Shown here: positions 1 through 9,540 of the stretch, in pieces
Layout of the letters: every line of letters starts with the position of its first letter
How positions within the stretch are numbered: position 1 is the stretch's first letter
Source of the DNA: Knoellia koreensis
GTDB lineage: Bacteria > Actinomycetota > Actinomycetes > Actinomycetales > Dermatophilaceae
Direction of reading: 5' to 3'
NCBI RefSeq assembly: GCF_013041615.1
Contig: NZ_JABEPQ010000001.1
Location: 1,630,471 to 1,694,470, forward strand
DNA length: 64,000 bases
The notes under the pieces: model-generated
What the model was told of the DNA's origin: nothing
Databases searched by the model: none
Seen by the model: only the letters and a program-made list of their open reading frames with translations
Position numbers and translations under genes: made by a program

Positions 1-364
1 CCGGGTTGACCTTGCCGTCGACGTGCACGACGTCGCCGTCCTCGAACGCGCGCACCACCTGGCAGATCGCGTCGGCCTCACGGATGTTGGCGAGGAACTT
101 GTTGCCCAGCCCCTCCCCCTCGGACGCCCCGCGCACGATGCCCGCGATGTCGACGAACGACACCGTGGCCGGCAGCTGCCGCTCAGAGCCGAAGATCTCG
201 GCGAGCTTGCCGAGCCTCGCGTCCGGCAGCGGCACGACGCCGACGTTGGGCTCGATCGTCGCGAACGGGTAGTTCGCCGCGAGCACGTTGTTCTTGGTCA
301 GGGCGTTGAACATCGTCGACTTGCCGACGTTGGGCAGTCCGACGATTCCGATAGTGAGGGCCAC
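1..364 (-). CDS. ychF: YchF-family GTPase/ATPase, N-terminal part
   Basis: This is the first 121 codons of a gene that continues off the left edge. A P-loop GLPNVGKST lies at residues 9-17, and the switch II segment [19 protein letters not shown] starts near residue 72. That form, with the long [10 protein letters not shown] tail, is diagnostic of YchF (Obg-like, ATP-preferring) rather than Era or EngA. YchF proteins associate with ribosomes and stress responses. The start is GTG at 364, giving the usual [15 protein letters not shown] beginning. Only the G-domain beginning is present, so the C-terminal TGS domain cannot be checked. Confidence 0.95.
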   Translation of the reverse strand, partial: MALTIGIVGLPNVGKSTMFNALTKNNVLAANYPFATIEPNVGVVPLPDARLGKLAEIFGSERQLPATVSFVDIAGIVRGASEGEGLGNKFLANIREADAICQVVRAFEDGDVVHVDGKVNP

Positions 365-450
365 GAGGCCGGGAGTCTACCGGCGCGCCCCGGGTGCCCC
401 GACCACGAGCAGTGGGTATGCCGCGTGGTCATCCACGCGGGCCGGCGCGC

Positions 451-1317
451 CTACGCGGGCGGACGCACGGAGGCGGCCCGCGCCAGTTGGCGCGAGATGG
501 CGACCAGGCGGTCGCGGGAGTCCCACACCTCGGCGTCTTCCTCGAGGTAGCCACCGGACATGGTGCGGCTCGACAAGGCCACGCGCAGCCACCCCGGCGC
601 CGGCCGCGAGCGCACCTGGACCGTCAACTCGAGGGTCGGCGTCCACCCGGGCAGCCCGAGCTCGAACGCCACCGGCGGCAGGGCGTCGACGGCGAGCAGC
701 AGCGACAGCACGTCGGGTTCGCGGCCGTCGGCGAACCGCAGCCAGCCCCGGATGACCCCGTTGCCGGACGGCTTGCCGACTGCCCACCCGGTGGTCGCCG
801 GGTCGAGGCGCAGGTCGAGCCGGTCGAGCAGGGTGGCGGCCTTGAGGAAGTCCGGCGGCGCGTCGCTGCTCGAGATGCACTGGTCCGGCGGCGGGAGCTG
901 GGGCGGCGAGGCGGTCGTCCTGGCGTCACCGTCGATCCCGGCCAGGTCGCCGTAGGTCGCGAGCACCCGCATCCGTTCGACCTCGAGCCCATCCGGCCCG
1001 GTCTGCTGGAGGGACGCCTCGCCCACGGACACGGCGCGACCCCGTCGCGCGACCTGGGTGCGCACGATCGCGGGGCCGGGTGCCGTCGGCGTGAGGTAGT
1101 AGCCGCTGATGGCAAGGGGATCCGGCTGCTGAGGGCCCAGCCGCTCGCGCAGCGCCCGCGCAGCGAGCGCCAGGGTGACACCGCCGTTGACACCGGCGCC
1201 GATCCGCCAGCCCTCCCCCAGATCGGCGTCGAAGACCCCGTCGTCGCCGGGACGCGCGCGGACCGCCGTCTCCGTGTCGAACTCGCTCACCGGCTGCACC
1301 TGGCCCACGTCGCTCAC
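451..1317 (-). CDS. Acyl-CoA thioesterase-like (double hotdog) protein
   Basis: A protein of 288 residues with no signal peptide. It has the layout of actinobacterial TesB-like thioesterases: an N-terminal hotdog beginning near VFDADLGEGWRIGAGVNGG and a second, more diverged hotdog in the C-terminal half around the TLELTVQVRSRPAPGWLRV segment. Such enzymes hydrolyse acyl-CoA or related thioesters in the cytoplasm; the substrate cannot be told. The start is GTG at 1317. The gene stands alone on the minus strand between ychF and a GNAT-Nudix gene, and each gap carries one copy of the dispersed 8-mer. Confidence 0.75.
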   Translation of the reverse strand: MSDVGQVQPVSEFDTETAVRARPGDDGVFDADLGEGWRIGAGVNGGVTLALAARALRERLGPQQPDPLAISGYYLTPTAPGPAIVRTQVARRGRAVSVGEASLQQTGPDGLEVERMRVLATYGDLAGIDGDARTTASPPQLPPPDQCISSSDAPPDFLKAATLLDRLDLRLDPATTGWAVGKPSGNGVIRGWLRFADGREPDVLSLLLAVDALPPVAFELGLPGWTPTLELTVQVRSRPAPGWLRVALSSRTMSGGYLEEDAEVWDSRDRLVAISRQLARAASVRPPA

Positions 1318-1365
1318 CCGCCCAGTCCTACCGCACCGCCGCGGTGAGCGCGCGGCATACGTGCG

Positions 1366-2319
1366 TCATCTCACCTCGCCGACGGGACGGGAGTCCTCGA
1401 GGTATGCCGTGGGGCCGGCATGGGTGGTCAGGAAGTCGAGCAGGCGCTCGTTGTAGGGGGCGACGTGGCCGGCCCACTGGCCGTCGCCGACAAAGTGCGT
1501 GGCGCGAATCTCCCTGCGCTGCAACGTTGCTCGCGCAACCTCGTCGGCGTCGACGACCCCGAGGTCGAAGATGAACTCGACCGCGTCGCTCCAGCCACGC
1601 CACGGCGGCAGCCAGTTGACGGCGAGCAGGCCGTGGACCGTGACGCCGAGCCCGAGCTCCTCGGCCACCTCGCGCACGACGCACGCGGCCGGCGACTCGG
1701 ACGGGTCGACGACGCCACCCGGCAGGTCCCACTCGGCCTTGTAGGTCAGCTCGCACAACAGGATCCGGCCCGACTCGTCGCGCAGGACGCCTTGGGCAAT
1801 GACGCGCTTGGTGGGCAGGGTCGAGTTGAGCAGCCCGATGAAGCCCTCACGTGAGTCGGGCGCCGGGTCGTCCGCCACCCGGGCCAGGACGACGACGTCC
1901 TCGCGCCGTCCGGGACGCACAAGGGCACCACGCTCGATGCCCTCCTTGCGCAGCCCCGCACGGATCGCGGAGCGGACGGCTTCACGGTCGCTGTCCGGCA
2001 CTCGGGCCTCGACCCTTGCCAGACCGGGCGACCGCAGCGACTCGCTGCCGTCGGGCAAGGGCGCCCCCACGGCCCAGTCGACCACGAGCCGCAACGCCCG
2101 CTCGGCGACTCCCACCGCGGCATACTCCGGCACGACCGTCCACACGAGGTCACCGTCGCCCTCGGCGGTGCGCAACAGCTCGATGCGCCCGATCTGCTCG
2201 CCCTCCCAGACGATCTCGAAGGCGTCGAGGTCCTCGTCCCACGCCTGGTCGTCGCCGTCGACGCTACGGACGAGCAGGTCACCGCCGCCCAACATCACCC
2301 AGTCGCTGCGCTCAACCAC
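1366..2319 (-). CDS. GNAT acetyltransferase-Nudix hydrolase fusion
   Basis: A protein of 317 residues. Residues ~10-150 look like a GNAT fold (YAAVGVAERALRLVVDWAV, then a VPDSDREAV...AGLRKEGIERG segment typical of its last strand and helix). Residues ~170-310 are a Nudix domain with a complete box near 201-223 (G-x5-E-x7-REVAEELG), so the hydrolase is predicted active on a nucleoside-diphosphate-linked compound. I start it at GTG 2319, whose codon overlaps the TGA of the upstream HIT-like gene. A longer reading would merely run antisense through that gene. The coupling suggests the two proteins act together. Confidence 0.8.
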   Translation of the reverse strand: MVERSDWVMLGGGDLLVRSVDGDDQAWDEDLDAFEIVWEGEQIGRIELLRTAEGDGDLVWTVVPEYAAVGVAERALRLVVDWAVGAPLPDGSESLRSPGLARVEARVPDSDREAVRSAIRAGLRKEGIERGALVRPGRREDVVVLARVADDPAPDSREGFIGLLNSTLPTKRVIAQGVLRDESGRILLCELTYKAEWDLPGGVVDPSESPAACVVREVAEELGLGVTVHGLLAVNWLPPWRGWSDAVEFIFDLGVVDADEVARATLQRREIRATHFVGDGQWAGHVAPYNERLLDFLTTHAGPTAYLEDSRPVGEVR

Positions 2320-2932
2320 CGGGCTGCCCGCCCACGCGCGCGACCAGCTCGTCGACGACGAAGTCCACGTTGGCGTCACGTACCTCGACGGGCACGGGTG
2401 GCAGGAAGTCGTCCCACAGCGCCATGCACGTGCCCCGGAACTGGCCGTGCAGGGCGGGCCGGGCGATGAAGAAGAAGTGGGCGTGCGCGCCGCCGTCACC
2501 CCACCGCGACATGTGGCAGCGGGCCACGCTCGGCAGCGCCTCGACGGCGCCGGTGATGGCGACCATCAGCTGACCCAGCTCGGCGGCGAGGTCGGGCGGG
2601 AGGTCGGCGATGTCATGGTGGGCCCTCGGGATGAGGAACAGCACGAGCGGGGCGCCGGAGGGTTCGCCGACGTGCAGCCGCCACCGCTCGTTGCTCCACA
2701 CGACACCCTCGTCGACGTGGTCGGGGTCCTGGCAGCGGCACGTGGCGGGGTCCTCGCCGCCCCGCGGCGGCTCGGCGTCCATGAGTGGCTCGATCGGCTT
2801 GAGCCGCAGGCCTTCGGCCTCGAACGGGAAGATCTCCCAGAAGGGGATGCCGCCGTCGGGCAGCGCGAGCCGACCGTCGGCGTCGAGCTGCTGGCGGATG
2901 CGGGCGTCGTAGTCGAGCGCGGTCTCCGGCAT
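2312..2932 (-). CDS. HIT/GalT-like protein of unknown substrate
   Basis: A protein of 206 residues. The motif HAHFF at residues 150-154, within GGAHAHFFFIARP, resembles the HxHx(H/Q) active site of the histidine-triad superfamily, with the third histidine replaced by Phe. WRLHVGEPSGAPLVLFLIPRAHH upstream of it fits the family's strands. Residues C65, C67 and H72 could bind metal. Nucleotidyl hydrolase or transferase activity is a family inference and the altered triad makes it uncertain. It is the first gene of a two-gene operon; its stop overlaps the start of the GNAT-Nudix gene by 8 bases. Confidence 0.6.
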   Translation of the reverse strand: MPETALDYDARIRQQLDADGRLALPDGGIPFWEIFPFEAEGLRLKPIEPLMDAEPPRGGEDPATCRCQDPDHVDEGVVWSNERWRLHVGEPSGAPLVLFLIPRAHHDIADLPPDLAAELGQLMVAITGAVEALPSVARCHMSRWGDGGAHAHFFFIARPALHGQFRGTCMALWDDFLPPVPVEVRDANVDFVVDELVARVGGQPGG

Positions 2933-3064
2933 GTGCCCGACGCTAGTCCACGGCTCCGATCGGCTTGTCCTTGCGGGATGCCGGGGCGTGACTGGCTGCG
3001 CCCCTGGCATCCCCGAGCGCGTGGCAGCCGGGCGGTGTCGGTGGGCGCTGGCATGGTCATGGCC

Positions 3065-4258
3065 ATGGAACTCGTGATCGCCCTCGTGGTGGGGCTCGCC
3101 GTGGGCGTCGTGGTGGGGGTGTATGCCGCCGGCTCCCGCAGTGCGGCCGAGCTCGCCTCCGCGCGCACCGAGGCCGCCCTGCTGCGCGAGCGGGTGGTCG
3201 ACCTCGAGGCGGCCGTGTCCGAGGACGCGCAGACGGCGGCCGTGCTGGGGCCGCTCCGCGACGCCCTGGGACGGGTCGAGCAGCAGGTCGGGGTACTCGA
3301 GCGCGACCGCACGCGCCAGTACGCCGCGCTCGAGCAGACGATGGCCCAGGTGCACGAGCAGACGGCGACGCTCGGGCGGCAGACGCAGAGCCTCGCAGGT
3401 TCGCTCAACGCCTCGACGGTCCGTGGCGCGTGGGGTGAGGTCCAGCTGCGGCGAGTGCTCGAGCACGCCGGGTTGATGGCGCGGTGCGACTTCGACGAGC
3501 AGGTGCACCGCGTGAGCCGGCACCAGCGACAGGTGCGGCCCGACGTGGTCGTGCGGCTGCCCGGCGACAAGTTCCTCGTGGTGGACTCCAAGGCGCCGAT
3601 GACCGCCTTCCTCAAGGCGCAGGCCGACGACCTCGGCGCAGACGAGCGCGCGGCCCTGCTGCGTGAGCACGCGGCGCAGCTGTCCGGCCACGTGCGAGCA
3701 CTCGCGGCCAAGGACTACTGGTCGGCGTTCGAGAGCGCACCGGAGATGGTCGTCTGTTTCGTGCCGAGCGAGGCGATGCTCTCCGCGGCCCTCGCGGCCG
3801 ACCCGTCGCTGCACGAGACCGCGATGGCCCGCCGGGTCGTGCTGGTGGGTCCCGGGTCGCTGCTGGCGCTGTTGCGCACGGTCGCCTTCACCTGGCAGCA
3901 GGACGCCCTGACGGCCGGGGCGCGCGAGCTGATGGCGGTGGGGCGCGAGCTCTACGACCGACTCGGCACGATGGGCAGCCACGTCACCAAGATGGGCGGG
4001 TCGCTCCAGCGCAGCGTCGAAACCTACAACCAGCTCGTCGGAGCACTCGAGTCACGCGTGCTCGTGACGGCCCGCCGGATGCACGAGCTCGAGATCGTCG
4101 AGGACGACCTGCCCACCCTTCACCCGGTGGAGACCGGGCCGCGGGTCCTCACCGCGATGGAGCTCATCGAGGCGGCGACCGCCGACGACGAACGGCCTCA
4201 GCTGGACCTGCGCGTCGACGAGCCGTCGACGCGCACCGGCAGCGAGTCGACGGCGTAG
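3065..4258 (+). CDS. rmuC: RmuC-family DNA recombination protein
   Basis: A protein of 397 residues. Residues 1-20 form one membrane-spanning helix, followed by a coiled-coil stretch (~27-100, rich in Glu, Arg and Ala) and the RmuC domain with RGAWGEVQLRRVLEHAGL, PDVVVRLPGDKFLVVDSKAP and VVCFVPSEAM. RmuC is a predicted nuclease-like protein that limits inversions at short inverted repeats. ATG codons at 3053 and 3059 are in-frame alternatives; none has a clear ribosome site, and 3065 puts the membrane helix at the terminus. Its last 61 bases overlap the end of the convergent P450 gene. Confidence 0.9.
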   Translation: MELVIALVVGLAVGVVVGVYAAGSRSAAELASARTEAALLRERVVDLEAAVSEDAQTAAVLGPLRDALGRVEQQVGVLERDRTRQYAALEQTMAQVHEQTATLGRQTQSLAGSLNASTVRGAWGEVQLRRVLEHAGLMARCDFDEQVHRVSRHQRQVRPDVVVRLPGDKFLVVDSKAPMTAFLKAQADDLGADERAALLREHAAQLSGHVRALAAKDYWSAFESAPEMVVCFVPSEAMLSAALAADPSLHETAMARRVVLVGPGSLLALLRTVAFTWQQDALTAGARELMAVGRELYDRLGTMGSHVTKMGGSLQRSVETYNQLVGALESRVLVTARRMHELEIVEDDLPTLHPVETGPRVLTAMELIEAATADDERPQLDLRVDEPSTRTGSESTA

Positions 4259-5481
4259 ACGATCGACTGGTCGCGGAAGGTCAGGTTGCCCGGGTCGGTT
4301 GCGAGCGTGAGGTCGGGGAACCGGCGAACCAGACGCGGAAAGGCGATCCGCAGCTCCAGCCGGGCCAGCTCGGCACCGACACAGCGGTGGAAGCCGTGGC
4401 CGAAGGCGACGTGCGGCGACGGCGGCCGGTGCGGGTCGAAGGTGTCGAGGTCGGGCCCGATCTTGCCGTCGCGGTCCGCCCGGCTGAGTGCGGCGATGAC
4501 GACGTCGCCCTTGCGGATGCGTCGGCCGTGCAGCTCGAGGTCGACCTTGGCGAACCGGGGAAAGGCGATCTGCACCACCGTGAGGTAGCGCAGCATCTCC
4601 TCGACGACCCGGTCGATCGCCGTGTCGTCGTCCCGCACCAGGTCGAAGTGCTCTCGGTCGCGCAGCAGCACGAGCGAGCCCAGCGCCAGCATGCTCGCCG
4701 TCGTCTCGTAGCCGCCGGTGAAGACACCGTCGGCGAGCCCGGCCACCTCCTCGTCGGACACCTCGTCGCCGACCGCCGCGATGATCCGGCCGAGCAGCCC
4801 GTCGCCGGGCTCCACCCGCTGCTTGCGGGTGGCGTCGAGCAGGAACTGCTGGCTCTGCGAGATCGCACCGAAAGCCCCCGACCCACCCGCCGTCACGTCG
4901 AACCGCGCATGGCTGAGCGACCGGAACCGCTCGCGGTCCTCGACCGGCAGCCCCAGCAGCTCGCAGATCACGAGGAACGGGATGGGGAACGCGAACAGCT
5001 CGACGAGGTCGACGACGGGACCGCGCGCGGCCATCTGGCCGAGCTGGTCGTCGACGATGGCCTCGATGCGCGGGGCGAGTCGGTTGATGCGGCGCATCGT
5101 GAACTCGGGTGTCAGCAGCCCACGCAACCGGGAGTGCTCGGGTGGGTCGGTGAACCCCAGTCCCCCGACGCTGGCCCCGGCGGCACCGACGTAGGGCCGG
5201 ATGTCGTTGCTGAAGCTGGCCTGGTCAGCCAGCACCGTCTTGGCCTCGGCATGCCCCGACACGAGCCAGATGTTCATGCCGAACATGTGCGCCAGCCGGT
5301 GGACCGGCTCGGGGGTGCGTCGGCCGAACTTCGCCACCGGGTCAAGTCCGGTGCGCCGCAACGGCCGCAACAGCCGACGCGGCACGGCGTCGAGGGTGCT
5401 GAGGTCGACCGGTGCCCCGCCGGTTGCCCTGGCGACGAGCCGATCCCGGACCCGGCTCCGCGCGCCGGTCAACCCGATCAT
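4198..5481 (-). CDS. Cytochrome P450
   Basis: A protein of 427 residues with all P450 landmarks: the I-helix GGYETT (oxygen activation), the K-helix ExxR as EEMLR, and the heme loop FGHGFHRCVG with the axial cysteine. No membrane anchor is present, as expected for a soluble bacterial class I enzyme that needs a separate ferredoxin and reductase; neither is encoded nearby. It starts 3 bases after the TetR gene stop, so the two are co-transcribed. The substrate is unknown. Its 3' end overlaps rmuC tail to tail by 61 bp. Confidence 0.95.
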   Translation of the reverse strand: MIGLTGARSRVRDRLVARATGGAPVDLSTLDAVPRRLLRPLRRTGLDPVAKFGRRTPEPVHRLAHMFGMNIWLVSGHAEAKTVLADQASFSNDIRPYVGAAGASVGGLGFTDPPEHSRLRGLLTPEFTMRRINRLAPRIEAIVDDQLGQMAARGPVVDLVELFAFPIPFLVICELLGLPVEDRERFRSLSHARFDVTAGGSGAFGAISQSQQFLLDATRKQRVEPGDGLLGRIIAAVGDEVSDEEVAGLADGVFTGGYETTASMLALGSLVLLRDREHFDLVRDDDTAIDRVVEEMLRYLTVVQIAFPRFAKVDLELHGRRIRKGDVVIAALSRADRDGKIGPDLDTFDPHRPPSPHVAFGHGFHRCVGAELARLELRIAFPRLVRRFPDLTLATDPGNLTFRDQSIVYAVDSLPVRVDGSSTRRSS

Positions 5482-5484
5482 GGG

Positions 5485-6084
5485 TCAGACCGTACCGGTG
5501 CGTCCTGCGAGTTCGATGAGGTATCGGCGCAGGACGGTGCGAATCCGCTGCCGCGGCAGCATCTTCGGATAGAGAGTGCGCTGGACAGCCAGCCCGTCGA
5601 CCAATCCGTGGAGCGCGTCGGTCTCCTCCGTCAGGTCGGGCGTGTCGTCGCCCCTGCCACTGACCGCGCGGACCACGCTGTCGCACAAGCCGCGCAGGGC
5701 GCGATGCGCCTCGCCTGCCAACGGACGCAGTGACGGATCGGTGCGGGACGCCGCGACGAAGGCCAGCCAGACCTCGGACTCGGCCTGCCGCTGGGCATCG
5801 AGAGGCAGCACCTCCTCCAGCAGGGCGAGCACCCCCTCGAAGTCGGTGGCCCGGGCGCCCACCTCCGTGAGCCTGGCCCGCGCGCGCTCCATGAGCGAGG
5901 CCATCGCGAAGGCCACGAGCTCGTCCTGCGATGCGAAGTAGTGCCGCAGCGCACCCGTCGACATGCCGGTCTCCGCCGCCACCGTGCGCACGGATACGGC
6001 GGCATACCCGTCGCGGCGCACGACCGTCCACAGCGCGTCGGCAATCAGCTCACGCCGCTCGTCGTGGTCGACCACCTTGGGCAT
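5485..6084 (-). CDS. TetR-family transcriptional regulator
   Basis: A protein of 199 residues. The N-terminal helix-turn-helix VSVRTVAAETGMSTGALRHYF is a textbook TetR recognition region; the C-terminal half, with VLPLDAQRQAESEVWLAFVAA, resembles the BetI-type ligand domain. Start is ATG 6084 (GTG 6090 is also possible). It is the first gene of a pair with the P450 and probably controls that pair and the divergent membrane-protein gene through the dyads at 6096-6128. Confidence 0.92.
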   Translation of the reverse strand: MPKVVDHDERRELIADALWTVVRRDGYAAVSVRTVAAETGMSTGALRHYFASQDELVAFAMASLMERARARLTEVGARATDFEGVLALLEEVLPLDAQRQAESEVWLAFVAASRTDPSLRPLAGEAHRALRGLCDSVVRAVSGRGDDTPDLTEETDALHGLVDGLAVQRTLYPKMLPRQRIRTVLRRYLIELAGRTGTV

Positions 6085-6095
6085 GGACACGTTCT

Positions 6096-6128
6096 ATCAC
6101 ACCTGTGTTATCTTATTTTGCAACACAG
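6096..6128. promoter_or_regulatory. Divergent promoter region with TetR-type operator dyads
   Basis: This AT-rich gap lies between the TetR-P450 pair and the gene at 6153. CTGTGTT (6103-6109) and AACACAG (6122-6128) form a perfect 7-bp inverted repeat, and ATCACAC (6096-6102) facing GTGTTAT forms an overlapping imperfect dyad. TANNNT-type -10 candidates overlap on both strands: TATCTT at 6109-6114 for the plus gene and TAAGAT (complement of 6110-6115) for tetR. A repressor bound here would block both directions. Binding is inferred from position and symmetry only. Confidence 0.55.
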
Positions 6129-6152
6129 TCGTACTAAAAAGGAGAGGTAGTC

Positions 6153-6734
6153 ATGATCGTCGCCGTGATCGTCGCCTGCGAGGTGCTCTTCTGGGTGTTC
6201 ATCGTCGCTGGACTGGTCGCGCGCTACGTCCTCCGGCGCCAGCGGCTGGGTGGGGTCCTGCTCGCCGCTGCTCCCCTTGTCGACCTCATCCTGCTCACCG
6301 CCAGCGTGATCGACCTCCGGGCCGGAGGCACCGCGACCATGGCCCACGCGCTCGCCGCGATCTACATCGGCGGGTCCGTCGCGTTCGGGCACAGCATGAT
6401 CCGCTGGGCCGACGTCCGGTTCGCGCACCGGTTCGCCGGTGGCCCCGCCCCCACGCCCAAGCCGAAGTACGGCCGGGCCCACGCGGCATACGAGCGCAAG
6501 GCCTTTGCGCGCCACGTGCTGGCCTGGGCGATCGGGTGCAGCCTGCTCGGCGCCGCGATCCTGCTCATCGGAGACGTCTCGCGCACCGAGGCCCTGTTCA
6601 ACACGGCCAGGTTGTGGACCCTCGTCCTCGCGATCGACGGGGCGATCTCGCTGAGCTACACCTTCAGCCCGAAGAAGCCCAAGCCCGACGACGTCCCCAG
6701 CCCCGAGCCCCAGCGGGTCGACGCCAAGGGCTGA
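6153..6734 (+). CDS. Membrane protein of unknown function
   Basis: A protein of 193 residues with about five hydrophobic segments (residues ~2-24, 30-50, 60-82, 117-138, 145-165) and a charged, proline-rich tail rich in Lys and Pro. I do not recognise a named family. A strong ribosome site AGGAGAGG precedes the ATG. It is divergent from the TetR-P450 pair and shares their operator region, so it may be induced by the same ligand. A transport or tolerance role would be a guess. Confidence 0.75.
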   Translation: MIVAVIVACEVLFWVFIVAGLVARYVLRRQRLGGVLLAAAPLVDLILLTASVIDLRAGGTATMAHALAAIYIGGSVAFGHSMIRWADVRFAHRFAGGPAPTPKPKYGRAHAAYERKAFARHVLAWAIGCSLLGAAILLIGDVSRTEALFNTARLWTLVLAIDGAISLSYTFSPKKPKPDDVPSPEPQRVDAKG

Positions 6735-6763
6735 CCGGCAACGTCGACCGCGGCCGAGTTACG

Positions 6764-7801
6764 TCAGTGCAGCGAACCGGCCTCTTCAAAAGCGGCGTCG
6801 TGGCGCATCTTGTCGCTCATCCCCCGCGCCTTGAGGTCACGCCGGATCTCGTTGGGCAGCGCGAACAACAGGCTTTCCTCCGCGGCCACGACCGGTGCGA
6901 CGTCGGCATACCCGCGCTCGGCCAGGTAGGTGAGCACGTCGCGAACCAGCACCTCCGGCACCGAGGCGCCCGACGTGACGCCCACCGTGGTGACGCCCTC
7001 GAGCCAGGACTCGTCGATCTCGTCGGCGTAGTCGACAAGGTGCCCGTCCCGCGACCCGTGCTCGAGCGCGACCTCGACCAGACGCACCGAGTTGGAGGAG
7101 TTGCGTGAGCCGACGACGATCATCAGGTCGCACTCGGGAGCCATCTGCTTCACGGCGAGCTGGCGGTTCTGGGTGGCGTAGCAGATGTCGTCGCTCGGCG
7201 GGTCCTGCAGCGCCCGGAACCGCTCGCGCAGACGCCGCACGGTCTCCATCGTCTCGTCGACCGACAGGGTGGTCTGCGACAACCAGACGACCTTGTCCGG
7301 GTCGCGCACGGTGACGTTGGCGACGTCGTCGGGGCCGTCGACCAGGGTGATGTGCTCGGGCGCCTCACCACTGGTGCCGACGACCTCCTCGTGGCCCTCG
7401 TGGCCGATGAGCAGGATGTCGTAGTCGGAGTCCGCGAACCTCACGGCCTCGCGGTGGACCTTGGTCACCAGCGGGCAGGTGGCGTCGATGGTGCGCAGCG
7501 AGAGGGCCTTGGCCTCCTCGTGGACGACCGGCGCGACGCCGTGGGCGGAGAAGATGACGGTCGCGCCCTCGGGCACCTCGTCGGTCTCCTCGACGAAGAT
7601 GGCGCCGCGCTTCTCCAGCGTCGACACGACGTGCTTGTTGTGCACGATCTGCTTCCGCACGTAGACCGGCGGGCCGTACAGCTCGAGCGCCTTCTCGACC
7701 GTGACGACGGCCCGGTCGACGCCCGCGCAGTAGCCGCGGGGCGCGGCGAGCAGCACGCGCTTGGCGTCCTGCGAGGTGGGCGGGTTCGACTGGTCAGTCA
7801 T
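6764..7801 (-). CDS. ispH: 4-hydroxy-3-methylbut-2-enyl diphosphate reductase
   Basis: A protein of 345 residues. It makes isopentenyl and dimethylallyl diphosphate, the last step of the MEP isoprenoid pathway. The three iron-sulfur ligands are present: C25 in [13 protein letters not shown]109 in [11 protein letters not shown] and C207 in [11 protein letters not shown]. The active-site SAHGVAP and TSGASVPE motifs are also there. Length and order match the family. The start is ATG at 7801. It is divergent from xseA, the arrangement known from Mycobacterium, with one dispersed 8-mer (7823) in the gap. Confidence 0.97.
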   Translation of the reverse strand: MTDQSNPPTSQDAKRVLLAAPRGYCAGVDRAVVTVEKALELYGPPVYVRKQIVHNKHVVSTLEKRGAIFVEETDEVPEGATVIFSAHGVAPVVHEEAKALSLRTIDATCPLVTKVHREAVRFADSDYDILLIGHEGHEEVVGTSGEAPEHITLVDGPDDVANVTVRDPDKVVWLSQTTLSVDETMETVRRLRERFRALQDPPSDDICYATQNRQLAVKQMAPECDLMIVVGSRNSSNSVRLVEVALEHGSRDGHLVDYADEIDESWLEGVTTVGVTSGASVPEVLVRDVLTYLAERGYADVAPVVAAEESLLFALPNEIRRDLKARGMSDKMRHDAAFEEAGSLH

Positions 7802-7903
7802 GTCCCCATCCTAAGTTGCGCCGTATGCCGCGGCCGCACCGCCCGCTGTCGACCTCACTTGCCGCGTCGGTCGGCGCTGGCGGTCGGGGCTGCCTCATAG
7901 AGT

Positions 7904-9160
7904 GTGCGCGTGAGTGGGGAGCAGCGGCGGGCGGCCCTGCCCGAGAAGGCCGCCGACACCACGGCGGAGCAGCCGTGGCCCGTGCGCCTGCTCAGCATGA
8001 AGATCGCCGAGTACGTCGAGAAGATGTCCGTGCTCTGGGTCGAGGGGCAGGTGGTCCAGCTCAACCGCCGACCCGGCGCGCGCACGGCATACCTGACCCT
8101 GCGCGACCCGGACGTCGACATGTCCCTGTCGGTCGCGATCCAGGTCAATGCCCTCGACGCGATGGCGACCCCGCTCACCCAGGGCGCCCGGGTCGTGCTC
8201 CAGGCCAAACCGACGTTCTGGACCCAGCGCGGCTCGCTCATGCTCGACGCCCGCCAGATCCGGCCCGTCGGTGTCGGGGAGCTACTCGCCCGCATCGAGC
8301 ACCTCAAGCAGCTGCTGGCGTCCGAGGGCATCTTCGCCGCCGAGCGCAAACGGCCGTTGCCGTTCCTGCCGCGCCGCGTCGGGCTCGTCACCGGCCGGGC
8401 CGGCGCCGCGGAGAAGGACGTCGTGGAGAACGCCCGACGCCGCTGGCCGACGGTGCGGTTCGAGATCCGCGAGGTCGCGGTGCAGGGCCAGGGCGCTGTG
8501 CAGGAGGTCAGCGCGGCGCTGGCCGAGCTCGACGCCATGGCGGAGGTCGACGTCATCGTCATCGCCCGCGGTGGCGGCTCGGTCGAGGACCTGCTCGCCT
8601 TCAGCAACGAGACGCTGGTGCGCGCGGTGTCCGCGGCGCGCACCCCGGTGGTCTCGGCCATCGGCCACGACCAGGACACGCCCTTGCTCGACTTCGTCGC
8701 CGACTGGCGCGCCTCGACCCCGACCGACGCCGGCAAGCGGGTCGTGCCCGACGCCGAGGCCGAACGCCGCGGCGTCGCCGACGCCCGAGCCCGCGCGCGG
8801 TGGCTGGTGGTGCGCCGGGTGGAACACGAGCGCCGCCAGCTCGACCACCTCCGGTCGCGGCCGGTGATGGCCGACCCCGGTGCCTTCATCGAGGCGCAGC
8901 GGGCCGAGCTGGAGGCACTCACCGAACGCGCCCGGCACCGGCTGCTGGCCGCCGTCCACCGCGCCAGCGACCAGGTGGGTCACCTGCGTGCGCAGGTGCG
9001 CGCCCTCTCGCCCCAGTCCACCCTCGAGCGAGGGTATGCCGTGGTGCAGCAACGCGACGGAGCGATTGTCCTCGACCAGGACGCCCTCGACGTGGAGGAG
9101 CTGCTGCGGGTGCGGGTCGCCCGCGGGGACTTCGCGGTCCGTGTCGTGGGGCTCCCCTAG
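7904..9160 (+). CDS. xseA: Exodeoxyribonuclease VII large subunit
   Basis: A protein of 418 residues. An N-terminal OB-fold ([32 protein letters not shown]) is followed by the catalytic region [24 protein letters not shown] and [27 protein letters not shown], then a helical C-terminal half ending in [13 protein letters not shown]. With XseB it degrades single-stranded DNA. Start is GTG at 7904, with GTG 7910 a close alternative. xseB follows after 10 bases. Two Ala-Tyr or Tyr-Ala codon pairs here are written with the dispersed 8-mer (8085, 9034). Confidence 0.96.
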   Translation: MRVSGEQRRAALPEKAADTTAEQPWPVRLLSMKIAEYVEKMSVLWVEGQVVQLNRRPGARTAYLTLRDPDVDMSLSVAIQVNALDAMATPLTQGARVVLQAKPTFWTQRGSLMLDARQIRPVGVGELLARIEHLKQLLASEGIFAAERKRPLPFLPRRVGLVTGRAGAAEKDVVENARRRWPTVRFEIREVAVQGQGAVQEVSAALAELDAMAEVDVIVIARGGGSVEDLLAFSNETLVRAVSAARTPVVSAIGHDQDTPLLDFVADWRASTPTDAGKRVVPDAEAERRGVADARARARWLVVRRVEHERRQLDHLRSRPVMADPGAFIEAQRAELEALTERARHRLLAAVHRASDQVGHLRAQVRALSPQSTLERGYAVVQQRDGAIVLDQDALDVEELLRVRVARGDFAVRVVGLP

Positions 9161-9170
9161 GGTGGTCGTC

Positions 9171-9428
9171 ATGGCCAAGGCGAAGCAGGAAGCAGGCGAC
9201 CCCGCGACCGAGGACGAGTTCGCCGACATCGCCGAGCTGTCCTACGAGCAGGCCCGTGACGAGCTCGTCACGATCGTCGCCCAGCTCGAGAGTGGCCAGG
9301 CCGGGCTCGAGGAAAGCATGACGCTCTGGCGCCGCGGCGAGGCCCTCGCCGCCCACTGCTCCACGTGGCTCGACGGCGCCGAGCAGGCGCTGGCCGCCGA
9401 CGACGCCGCAGGCACCGAGGACGACTAG
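9171..9428 (+). CDS. xseB: Exodeoxyribonuclease VII small subunit
   Basis: A protein of 85 residues. The central segment [37 protein letters not shown] matches the two-helix XseB fold (the family pattern ends in xLWxRGExL). It binds the C-terminal half of XseA. The tail is acidic and lacks structure. It begins 10 bases after the xseA stop and is certainly part of that operon. The convergent DUF4245 gene ends 113 bp downstream. Confidence 0.95.
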   Translation: MAKAKQEAGDPATEDEFADIAELSYEQARDELVTIVAQLESGQAGLEESMTLWRRGEALAAHCSTWLDGAEQALAADDAAGTEDD

Positions 9429-9540
9429 CCCCGCCGGTGGGCCTGCCATGCGGCAGCCGCCATGGCAACGCCCGCGCACCCGGCCGGGTGAGGTCACCGG
9501 GCGACCCGGCGACGCGGCATACCGGTCGTCGGCTCAGCCC

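Noticed and set aside
1799..3064. Extended RmuC start
   Set aside because: The frame stays open far upstream but is antisense to two real genes and lacks RmuC similarity.
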